DNA of 29,510 nucleotides from JAGLTZ01 sp964637695 (GTDB taxonomy: Bacteria; Blakebacterota; Blakebacteria; Blakebacterales; Blakebacteraceae). A model generated the notes under the pieces. It was given only the letters and a program-made list of their open reading frames with translations. It made no database searches and was not told where the DNA came from. Shown here in pieces: positions 16,837-24,179 of this stretch. Numbering within the stretch: position 1 is the first letter of the stretch; each line of letters starts with the position of its first letter. The position numbers were made by a program, and so were the translations under genes. The DNA lies in assembly GCA_964637695.1 (NCBI GenBank), contig CAZWVF010000035.1, positions 1 to 29,510 on the forward strand, given 5' to 3'.

Positions 16837-18134
16837 GATCCGCCCCCCTGCCGGCCGATCGCCGATGAGCCCGCTGGAGTGAAATCATCAATTGCATCCT
16901 GAAGCAGATCACGCGTGTACTTTGTATTGTGTATGCCGAGACTTCCATCAGATTCCATGGCCTTGAGAATGAAAAGCGCGTTTCCGTAACTCTCGGTTGC
17001 CCGATCGTTCGGTCCCGCACTGCTGATTTCCGCCTGCAGCTGGTCGATCAGTCCCTGGATCTCGGTCTGTACGCCGTTTATGTCGAAGTTTGCGGCACCG
17101 GTGTGGCACTGCAGACAGGCTTCCAGTCTGGGCCGGAATGTATGACCGGTTATCATGGGGATCTCCTCGCTCACATAAGGAGTACTGTAAACGTGACAGG
17201 CCACGCACGCCTGTTCCGCCAGTACTGCAGTGTGAGCTGAATTAGTATATGTCGAATCGGGGTAGGTAAAACCCAGCGTTCCGGTGAATACTTCCCATGT
17301 AGCATGATCCTCTGTAATGAAGTTGAAGTCGCCTGGAACGGCATCTTCGGCGCTGTGGCATCTGGCGCAGATAATGTTCTGTCCCAGAGGCAGTCTCAGT
17401 TGACCCGGATTGTCACTGCTGTGTGCGGTATGACACGTCTGGCAGGTGAGAGGCTGAGGCTGTTCGGGGATAAAGTCGGTCTCACCTGAACTGATCCATT
17501 TTTCAAAGGACTGGGCCACGTGACATCTCACACAGTTCTCGTTGGTCTCCACAATGCCAACCGAACCGAACAGGGACCCCGAATGCGCTGACTGCTGCCA
17601 TTCTTCATAGAATGGCTGGTGCGTGTCCTGGTGGCACCGACCGCACAGCCCGGCATCCCACAAACCAGAGTCATCCGGCATAAGCACATCGGTCGGATTT
17701 TCTATATACGGATTGTTATGTTGACCGGCAGGTCCATGACAGGTTTCACACTGGACATCACCGTAGATCAGGGTGTCTTCGCCGGCAGCCGCCCAGGCAT
17801 CATCCGCTCCGTACAGTGAATCCTCTTCGTCCCATCCGGTTGTATGGCAGGAACGGCACTGGTTAACGTAGGAAGAACTCTCCTGCAGGGTTGTCAGCGC
17901 TGAGGCATGCCCGGTCTCCTGCCATCCGGAAGACTTCCCCTCGTGGCACAGGGCACAGGTGGGATTGAGGTTCCCGGTGCCGGAGTAGCCTACATACCTG
18001 AGCCCGGCCGCTGCAGCCGCCTGTGCAGGACCTGTGGCGGCGTCATCCTGCTCGCAACCTGTCGCTGTAACCAGGGAGGAGACAGCAAGAAAGAGCACTG
18101 CGTTCCGCATTCTGCGATCGATCGGTCCCGTCAT
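16833..18134 (-). CDS. 9-heme cytochrome c lipoprotein, candidate surface partner of the conduit
   Basis: A 433-residue lipoprotein: signal peptide ending TATG-C (Cys27), an alanine-rich linker, then nine CXXCH sites (CALCH, CRSCH, CETCH, CGRCH, CVRCH, CQTCH, CARCH, CVACH, CLQCH). A helical C-terminal part carries GIHNTKYTRDLLQDAI, also seen in modified form in the PKD lipoprotein. By position (first gene of the lipoprotein-decaheme-barrel operon) and lipid anchor it could fill the role of MtrC/OmcA, the external cytochrome, but it shows no sequence likeness to them that I can see. AAAGGA lies about eight bases before the ATG. There is no CXXCK site or other sign of nitrite reductase. Outer-surface location is inference. 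Confidence 0.8.
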   Translation of the reverse strand: MTGPIDRRMRNAVLFLAVSSLVTATGCEQDDAATGPAQAAAAAGLRYVGYSGTGNLNPTCALCHEGKSSGWQETGHASALTTLQESSSYVNQCRSCHTTGWDEEDSLYGADDAWAAAGEDTLIYGDVQCETCHGPAGQHNNPYIENPTDVLMPDDSGLWDAGLCGRCHQDTHQPFYEEWQQSAHSGSLFGSVGIVETNENCVRCHVAQSFEKWISSGETDFIPEQPQPLTCQTCHTAHSSDNPGQLRLPLGQNIICARCHSAEDAVPGDFNFITEDHATWEVFTGTLGFTYPDSTYTNSAHTAVLAEQACVACHVYSTPYVSEEIPMITGHTFRPRLEACLQCHTGAANFDINGVQTEIQGLIDQLQAEISSAGPNDRATESYGNALFILKAMESDGSLGIHNTKYTRDLLQDAIDDFTPAGSSAIGRQGGGS

Positions 18135-18201
18135 TACGAGGTCCTTTCAGGTTCATCATACCTGTGCTCGATCTGATTCAGACACGGTCCATGATAAAAG
18201 A

Positions 18202-18249
18202 ACCACCGCGTGCTGCCCATGTCTGTTAAATCATGAGTCACACGGTGGT
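18202..18249 (-). terminator. Hairpin after the tetraheme cytochrome gene, possible terminator
   Basis: ACCACCGCGTG (18202-18212) and CACACGGTGGT (18239-18249) pair at 10 of 11 positions around a 26-base loop. On the minus strand it follows the stop of the tetraheme cytochrome gene by about 60 bases and is followed by TTCTTTT. The long loop weakens the call; an operator for the next gene is the alternative. Confidence 0.45.
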
Positions 18250-18307
18250 CCCTGAATTCAACACGGTTCAGCAAGGTACTGTATCAGACAGGTGCCCTGC
18301 CCTGTAA

Positions 18308-18862
18308 TTATTTCTTCGGATTCGGGTGGGCTATCTTCGCCTTCATCTCTTCGAAATTGAATCCATCGAAAGTCGGGCTGTTCTCGTTGTGGCACTTGGT
18401 GCACGTTGCTTCAGTTACTTCCAGCAATCCTTTGGCGAGAGCAGCTTCACGGTCTTTCATGATGTTCATCTTGTTGTATGCACTCCCTGCACCGTGGCAC
18501 GATTCGCAGCCTACTCCATCCTCGACCTTGTAGCGGGGACCCTTTTCGGTTTCACCGTGGCCGGTGACATGACAGCTCAGGCAGGCATCAGCCTCCTGGG
18601 GATTCCCGACACCCTTTTCCTGCGCGATCTCTTTCGCCCTGTCACTGCCCAGCACTTCAAAGGCCTTTGCGTGAGGGCTTTCGGCCCACTTGCCCGCCTG
18701 GTTACCCTTCGCTTCACTCCGATGGCACATCTTGCAGCCGTCCACTCCAACGTAACCGTTATCCTGGGAAGTGGCACCAACCGAAAGAGCCAGTAACACG
18801 ACAAACGCCGGAATCGCGAGGATTCGCATGGAATTGGAATTGATCGCTCGGTTAAGCATCAT
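18308..18862 (-). CDS. Tetraheme cytochrome c, c554-like
   Basis: Small exported cytochrome of 184 residues: signal peptide to about ATS-QDN (residue 32), then four haem sites, CKMCH, CLSCH, CESCH and CTKCH. The spacing and phrases (YVGVDGCKMCHRSEAKGNQ...W..SPHAKAFEVL, ACLSCHVTGHG, GVGCESCHGAG) are those of the cytochrome c554 family. A soluble periplasmic shuttle between inner-membrane quinol dehydrogenases and the outer-membrane conduit is a reasonable role. GGAG lies 10 bases before the first ATG at 18862; a second ATG follows directly. It is separated from the 9-heme gene by 173 bases with a probable terminator, so it may be a single-gene transcript, consistent with a carrier needed in larger amounts. 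Confidence 0.85.
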   Translation of the reverse strand: MMLNRAINSNSMRILAIPAFVVLLALSVGATSQDNGYVGVDGCKMCHRSEAKGNQAGKWAESPHAKAFEVLGSDRAKEIAQEKGVGNPQEADACLSCHVTGHGETEKGPRYKVEDGVGCESCHGAGSAYNKMNIMKDREAALAKGLLEVTEATCTKCHNENSPTFDGFNFEEMKAKIAHPNPKK

Positions 18863-18931
18863 TAAGGTTTTTCTCCTTCTTTATTTCTAAATAATAGCCG
18901 CGACTCTTAAATATAAAATATCCTGATTCCA

Positions 18932-18961
18932 TTAATAGAATAATCGTTCCGAAATTCTCAA
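18932..18961 (-). promoter_or_regulatory. Candidate promoter of the tetraheme cytochrome gene
   Basis: Reading the minus strand, TTGAGA (18956-18961) and TATTAA (18932-18937) are spaced by 18 bases. They lie in an AT-rich divergent region about 70 bases before the start codon. This is a sigma70-like match found by eye; AT-rich DNA gives such matches by chance. Confidence 0.3.
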
Positions 18962-19043
18962 TTATCAGTATTCGCTTGCCTGATCGTACTCTCCTGAACA
19001 CATTCATCCTGATTGATAAATTCGAATCTGGATGGAGGTTGTC

Positions 19044-19652
19044 ATGAGAAAGTTAGTGACCGCGAGCGCCGTTTTACTCCTTGCAGCCATAGTAGTAAAC
19101 GCCGTCTCAGGAGACAAGCAGTACGGGGCACCGCTGACCATTGAAGAGGTGACTCCCCTCGCCGATATAATAGCCGCACCCGATAAATTCATCGGTGTGG
19201 AAGTACGGACCGCCGGGTACATTTTCGAGATGTGCACCGGATCGGGTTGCTGGATAGGTCTGCTGCCAAAGGTTGACAGCGAACATGCCGTCAAGATTTC
19301 ATGGATGTCGACCGAAGTCCGGTTCCCCATAGGTGAAGAGACAACGGGGCACTATGTGGAGCTGCAGGGTAAAGTCATTACGTCCGAAGCAGAGGCCGAA
19401 GCCCATGCAGAACACATGGAGCAGCAGGGCCAGGAGCACGAGCAGAAGCAGGAGCAGGAGCACGCCGAGGCAGCTTCTTCTGAAACAAGGACTGTCTACT
19501 CATGCCCGATGCACGAGGATGTTGTCCAGGAAGAGGAAGAGGGCAGCTGTCCGATCTGCAAGATGAACCTGGTCTCCAGAGAGATCCCCGCTCCCCGTTA
19601 CGAAATGATAGCCATCGAAGGGACAGGCGCGATCGTAAAGGAGAAGAAATAG
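19044..19652 (+). CDS. Secreted DUF4920-like protein with heavy-metal-binding domain
   Basis: A 202-residue exported protein (signal peptide about 1-24). The N-terminal domain contains FEMCTGSGCWIGL (Cys64, Cys69) followed by a beta-rich HYVELQGKV segment, as in DUF4920 proteins, which have a similar C...GCW motif. A low-complexity linker of Glu, Gln, His and Ala follows. Then comes a small domain with CPMHEDV (Cys154) and CPICKMNLV (Cys169, Cys172), the pattern of the heavy-metal-binding domain found in CusB-type efflux proteins and P-type ATPases. It probably binds a metal ion in the periplasm; a link to metal supply or stress in a haem-rich envelope is speculation. ATG 19044 is used because GGAGG (19034-19038) lies five bases upstream. 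The gene diverges from the tetraheme cytochrome gene. Confidence 0.7.
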   Translation: MRKLVTASAVLLLAAIVVNAVSGDKQYGAPLTIEEVTPLADIIAAPDKFIGVEVRTAGYIFEMCTGSGCWIGLLPKVDSEHAVKISWMSTEVRFPIGEETTGHYVELQGKVITSEAEAEAHAEHMEQQGQEHEQKQEQEHAEAASSETRTVYSCPMHEDVVQEEEEGSCPICKMNLVSREIPAPRYEMIAIEGTGAIVKEKK

Positions 19653-19654
19653 AA

Positions 19655-19684
19655 ACAGCTTCCGCTCAGACAGCTTCCTCTCAG
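19655..19684. repeat. Two tandem 15-base repeats
   Basis: ACAGCTTCCGCTCAG (19655-19669) is followed directly by ACAGCTTCCTCTCAG (19670-19684), 14 of 15 identical, just after the stop codon of the metal-binding protein gene. It is probably a small slippage product with no evident function. Confidence 0.5.
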
Positions 19685-19705
19685 CTGAAGTGAAGTGAGC
19701 ATGAC

Positions 19706-19760
19706 AGGGCTCGATCCAGGCCAGGTTTTAATGCCTTGCTGAATCGGGCCCTCTGCTTTT
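19706..19760 (+). terminator. Probable rho-independent terminator of the metal-binding protein gene
   Basis: AGGGCTCGATCCAG (19706-19719) pairs with CTGAATCGGGCCCT (19739-19752) with one G-T pair and one mismatch. It is followed by CTGCTTTT ending at 19760. It lies about 55 bases after the stop codon at 19652. Confidence 0.6.
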
Positions 19761-19849
19761 AAACCCCCTTCTTGCGGTTCCTCCACCTGCCGTGTAGAGT
19801 CCCTTCACATGTACTGCCCAAAATGGCCGGCAGGCTGAAGGACTTTACT

Positions 19850-20854
19850 GTGGATGCAGATAAATACAGGATGCTGAGCTGTCTGCTGCTGGTGATGCAG
19901 ATATCTGCAGGATGCAGCAGCGGTGACAATCCCAGGTTCATCACAATCGGTACCGGTGCGGTTACGGGTCTCTACTACCCGACCGGAGGGGCGATCACCA
20001 GGATGATCAACAGCAAAACCGACTCCCTGGACATCAAGGCCACCGTTGAGTCAACCGCCGGCTCGGTCTACAACGTCAATGCGGTGATCAGGGGTGATCT
20101 GGAATTCGGTGTTGTCCAGTCCGACAGGCAGTACCAGGCGTATCACGGCCAGGCTGAATGGGAAGAGTCGGGGCCACAACTGGAACTCAGATCTGTTTTC
20201 TCGCTCTATCCGGAATCTGTAACGCTCATAGCGACCGTGAAAAGCGGCATTTCGCATATTTCCGATCTTCGCGGCAAACGGGTCAATATCGGCAATCCGG
20301 GTTCAGGACCTCTCGGTAATGCCAGAGACGCACTTGCCGCCTTTAACATCAGTGAAGAGGAAATATATGCCGAATATGTGAAGGCGGTCGAAGCTCCCGG
20401 ATTACTGCAGGATGAGCGGATCGATGCCTTCTTCTACACGGTCGGCCACCCCAACGGGAACATCAAGGAAGCCACCTCGGGCAGGATCAAGGTTCGCATT
20501 TTAGCTGTTGAAGGACCGCAGATAGATGAACTCGTCGAATCCCACCCGTACTACACCAGGGCCGTGATTCCGATCGAGCATTACCCCAATGCGCTGAATG
20601 AGGAGGATGTACCCTCTTTTGGCGTACGGGGCACTTTCGTAGCTTCCGCAAACCTCGACGAGGAACTGGTCTACCTGGTCACCCGGGAAATCTTCGAGAA
20701 CCTCGATACGTTCAAAAACCTGCATCCGGCCTTTTCTTCTCTTACACGGAAGGGCATGCTCGAGGGCCTCTCGGCGCCTCTGCATCCGGGAGCACTGCGC
20801 TATTACATCGAAAGCGGCCTTTCACGATTCATCGACCGGGACCTGTTGCCCTGA
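19850..20854 (+). CDS. TAXI-family TRAP transporter substrate-binding lipoprotein
   Basis: Substrate-capturing component of a TRAP transporter of the TAXI type. The mature protein begins after the lipobox ISAG-C (Cys22), so it is tethered to a membrane rather than free in the periplasm. The fold pattern is classic for the family: ITIGTGAVTGLYYPTGGAI near the N-terminus, then ESTAGSVYNVNAV, FGVVQSD, LRGKRVNIGNPGSG and DAFFYTVGHPNG. These proteins typically bind glutamate-like or other carboxylic acids; the substrate here is unknown. The start is uncertain: the GTG at 19850 has AAGGA seven bases upstream and gives a 21-residue lipoprotein signal peptide, while an ATG at 19823 lacks a ribosome binding site. 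The permease gene follows after 30 bases. Confidence 0.85.
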   Translation: MDADKYRMLSCLLLVMQISAGCSSGDNPRFITIGTGAVTGLYYPTGGAITRMINSKTDSLDIKATVESTAGSVYNVNAVIRGDLEFGVVQSDRQYQAYHGQAEWEESGPQLELRSVFSLYPESVTLIATVKSGISHISDLRGKRVNIGNPGSGPLGNARDALAAFNISEEEIYAEYVKAVEAPGLLQDERIDAFFYTVGHPNGNIKEATSGRIKVRILAVEGPQIDELVESHPYYTRAVIPIEHYPNALNEEDVPSFGVRGTFVASANLDEELVYLVTREIFENLDTFKNLHPAFSSLTRKGMLEGLSAPLHPGALRYYIESGLSRFIDRDLLP

Positions 20855-20884
20855 TATAGGATTATCCTGAATCCGGATGAGGTA

Positions 20885-22885
20885 ATGGCACGGCCTGCAC
20901 CCACGAGAGCCAAGAAGATCTTCGTATTCGTGGCTGTTGCATGGGCCCTGTTTCAGCTCTCCCTGCCGAGTCTGATCATTCTCGACAGCATGAAGTCCCG
21001 TGCTATTCATCTCTCCTTTGCGCTTTTCCTGGTATTCCTCTCGATCCCCTTCCGCAAGAGACACAGATCACATGGCAGCGACAGTTCAGCGTGGAGATTC
21101 AACCGGATAATCGATTACCTGCTGGCTGCCGGCGGGGCCGCGGCCGCTCTCTACATAGTAATCGCCTGGGAGGATCTCGCACTGAGATCGGGTTCCCCGA
21201 CACTCCTCGATATCGTGATGGGATTACTAATTGTCGTGCTGCTGCTGGAAGCGGCTCGAAGAGTGATCGGACCGGCACTCCCGGTCATCGTGCTGGTCTT
21301 TACACTTTATGCCTTTCTGGGACCGTACATGCCCGATGTGCTTGCCTTCAAGGGTGTATCTCTGAACAAGTACGTGACACAGATCTCACTTTCATCAGAG
21401 GGGATCTACGGCATCCCTCTGGGAGTATCGGCAACAGTTGTTTATCTGTTCGTCCTTCTGGGAGCAATGCTCGAAAAAGCGGGAGCCGGTCGGTTCTTCA
21501 TCGACATGGCACTCTCACTGCTCGGCAGGTTCAGGGGGGGACCGGCCAAGGCAGCCGTCGCATCCAGCGGGCTCATGGGAATGGTGTCCGGTTCCAGTAT
21601 CGCGAACATTGTTACCACCGGGACCTTCACCATACCTCTCATGAAGAAAGTGGGTTACCCGCCTCGAAAAGCTGCAGCGATCGAGGTTGCCGCCAGCACC
21701 GATGGTCAGCTTATGCCTCCGATCATGGGAGCGGCGGCATTCATAATCGCCGAATACGTCAATGTCCCGTATATAGAGGTGATAAAGGCGGCGGCTATTC
21801 CCGCTTTCGTCTCCTACTTCGCCCTCTTCTACATAACCCATCTCGAAGCCATGAAGCTGGGCATGACCGGACTGCCCCGCGAGGAACTGCCGCCCTTCAT
21901 CGGCACTCTCAAGCGAGGCGCGATATTCCTCCTGCCGGTTATTGCCCTGCTGTTTGAACTGCTTCTGCTGCGGCATTCACCCGAGCTGGCTGCATTCCGG
22001 GCGATCTTGATTCTGGGCGGGGTAATCATCTACCGGGAATTATCATCAGCCGTCAGCCGCGAGATCAGCTTTGCCCGTGCCCTGGGAAGATCGTGCCGGA
22101 TCATTCTGGATGGTCTGGTAGCCGGTTCCCGGAACATGCTGACGGTGGCTGTGGCAACTGCCGCTGCAGGCATCATCGTAGGGATAGTCAGTCTCGGGAT
22201 AGGAGGCATGATAACCCAGGTGGTCGAAGTGCTGGCCGGCGGCAACGTATTCCTGCTGCTGCTGATCACGGCGATCGCCAGTCTGCTTCTCGGTATGGGC
22301 CTGCCTACTACCGCAACATATATAGTAATGGCATCCCTTACGGCACCGATTATAGTCGGGGTTGGAGCTGCCTACGGTTTTCTGGTGCCGCTGATGGCTG
22401 CCCACCTCTTCTGCTTCTACTTCGGGATACTGGCTGACGACACTCCACCGGTGGGACTCGCCTCCTATGCTGCTGCAGCCATTGCAGGGTCGGAACCGAT
22501 CCCGACCGGGATCCAGGCTTTCACCTATGACATGAGAACAGCTGTCATCCCCTTCATGTTCATCTTCAATACCGATCTGATTCTGCACGGAGTCTCAAGC
22601 TGGCCGCAGGGAATACTCATTTTTACCATGGCGGTACTGGGAGCATTCGCCTTCACCAGTGCTCTGCAAGGCCATTTCCTGGTACAGAACAGGTGGTTCG
22701 AAATCCCCTTTTTCCTGCTGGCTTCCCTGATCCTCTTCAATCCGGCAATCGCAACATCTCTTTTCGGTCTTCAAACCATCCACACCTACTACGGATATGT
22801 TCCCGGAGTTCTACTTCTCTGCGCACTGGCTGTTGAGCAGAGTGTCAGGACCCGTCTTCAGAAGCCTTCTGCTGTGACATCTTGA
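20885..22885 (+). CDS. TRAP transporter fused permease (small plus large subunits)
   Basis: A 666-residue integral membrane protein combining the small (DctQ-like, about four helices) and large (DctM-like, about twelve helices) subunits, the 4TM/12TM fusion usual for TAXI-type TRAP transporters. Family segments are clear: SSGLMGMVSGSSIANIVTTG and VAASTDGQLMPPIMGAAAFI in the middle, and LLGMGLPTTATYIVMASLTAP in the second half. It couples uptake to an ion gradient, probably Na+. The permease and the binding lipoprotein 30 bases upstream form a two-gene operon. GATGAGG just before the ATG is a poorly spaced ribosome binding site. No ATPase is needed or present. Confidence 0.92.
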   Translation: MARPAPTRAKKIFVFVAVAWALFQLSLPSLIILDSMKSRAIHLSFALFLVFLSIPFRKRHRSHGSDSSAWRFNRIIDYLLAAGGAAAALYIVIAWEDLALRSGSPTLLDIVMGLLIVVLLLEAARRVIGPALPVIVLVFTLYAFLGPYMPDVLAFKGVSLNKYVTQISLSSEGIYGIPLGVSATVVYLFVLLGAMLEKAGAGRFFIDMALSLLGRFRGGPAKAAVASSGLMGMVSGSSIANIVTTGTFTIPLMKKVGYPPRKAAAIEVAASTDGQLMPPIMGAAAFIIAEYVNVPYIEVIKAAAIPAFVSYFALFYITHLEAMKLGMTGLPREELPPFIGTLKRGAIFLLPVIALLFELLLLRHSPELAAFRAILILGGVIIYRELSSAVSREISFARALGRSCRIILDGLVAGSRNMLTVAVATAAAGIIVGIVSLGIGGMITQVVEVLAGGNVFLLLLITAIASLLLGMGLPTTATYIVMASLTAPIIVGVGAAYGFLVPLMAAHLFCFYFGILADDTPPVGLASYAAAAIAGSEPIPTGIQAFTYDMRTAVIPFMFIFNTDLILHGVSSWPQGILIFTMAVLGAFAFTSALQGHFLVQNRWFEIPFFLLASLILFNPAIATSLFGLQTIHTYYGYVPGVLLLCALAVEQSVRTRLQKPSAVTS

Positions 22886-23029
22886 CAGTCTGGTATTATC
22901 CGATTCAACTGCATCCAGATTGGAGAAACTCATTCTTCCCCGAATCCGTATCAAAGTCAGATCGAAAGATGTCCCTTGTGGGGAGCTTACCGGCCGGGTC
23001 AGACGTTCAAATCCAGCAGGAAGGCAGTC

Positions 23030-24172
23030 GTGGAATCACTACTGAATGATATCCGTTATACGATGCGGACCCTAATGATACTGCGGACAGTGACGGTCTC
23101 TATTATTCGGTTTCTTCCTATCCGGACTATGTCGACATGGCGGAACGGAACACCGATGTGTTCGAAGGAGTAGTCATATACAGCCTTGCCCTCACGATTC
23201 TTCAGGGAGAGCTGGAGAGTGAATACCTGATCGGTGAGAGGGTGAGCGGCAATTACTTCGACATCCTGGGCATTCAGCCGGTACTGGGAAGAACCTTCTC
23301 CGGTGAGGAGGGCCTCATCGGTGCGGCCCCGACCGTCGTTATAGCACACAGATTGTGGCAGACAGGTTATGGAGGGGATACCGATCCTTTCGGGACGATC
23401 ATTCACCGAACAGGATCTTGCCGCAGGAACTCAGGTTGTGATCATCAACGAGACGATGGCACATCGGTACTGGCCCGGCGAGAGTGCTATCGACCAGCGG
23501 ATAATCCGTCAGTTCACTTCGCGGGATGATGATGTCTACACCGTCATCGGTGTGGCACGGGACGGCAGGTACCGTACACTGGGCGAGGATCAGCGTTCAT
23601 ATCTCTACAGACCCACTTCCCAGGAGTTCTCAGGATTCACCAACCTGGTTGTTCGAACCGGTGGCAGCGGCAGTGAATCATTACTGAGCATCCGTGAACA
23701 GATACGGGAGATCGACAGTCATCTGCCGATCCTGGGAATAATAACGATGTCCGAGCACCTGGAACTGATGCTCTTTATCCCGCGACTGGTTGCGGCACTG
23801 CTCTTCAGCCTGGGTCTGCTCTCCCTCATCCTGGGAACTACAGGCCTTTACGGCGTGATCTCCTACGACGTATCGCGCCGCACGAGGGAAGTGGGAATCA
23901 GGATGTCACTGGGCGCCCGGCAGAGTGGAGTGCTGCGTCTGATCATCTGGGATGGATTGAAGCTCGTGCTGGTGGGGGCCGTTATCGGCCTGGGTATCGC
24001 TTTTATGACAACTCGATTCCTCGCTTCCATGCTCTATGGAATCAATCCCGTAGATACAATGACCTTCCTCGGTGTCTTCCTTCTATTCCTGGCAGTTGCA
24101 TTTGCGGCCACATACATGCCTGCGAAGAGGGCATCAGACATCAATCCGGTCGAGGCTCTGCGATACGAGTAA
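23030..24172 (+). pseudogene. Broken ADOP/MacB-type permease gene with two internal deletions
   Basis: Remnant of an ABC-transporter-like permease of the FtsX/MacB fold, ADOP group (normally about 800 residues; only about 380 codons remain). Three pieces in different frames keep the family order. First is a start (GTG 23030, AGGAAGG five bases upstream) encoding ESLLNDIRYTMRTL, the usual ADOP N-terminus. Second, from about 23062, is part of the first periplasmic domain (YYSVSSYPDYVDMAERN, SGNYFDILGIQPVLGRTF, RLWQTGYGG). Third, from about 23369 to the stop, are the end of the second periplasmic domain (GIPILSGRSFTEQD) and the last FtsX membrane part (TREVGIRMSLGAR, PAKRASDINPVEALRYE). The first membrane segment and the whole middle are missing. 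Both junctions shift the frame, so no full protein can be made unless the assembly is wrong. Confidence 0.8.
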
Positions 24173-24179
24173 AGCAGAA

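Noticed and set aside
16833..18134. 9-heme lipoprotein as an ammonia-forming nitrite reductase (NrfA)
   Set aside because: The helical tail is reminiscent, but NrfA has five haems including a CXXCK or special catalytic site; here all nine are CXXCH and no NrfH is adjacent.
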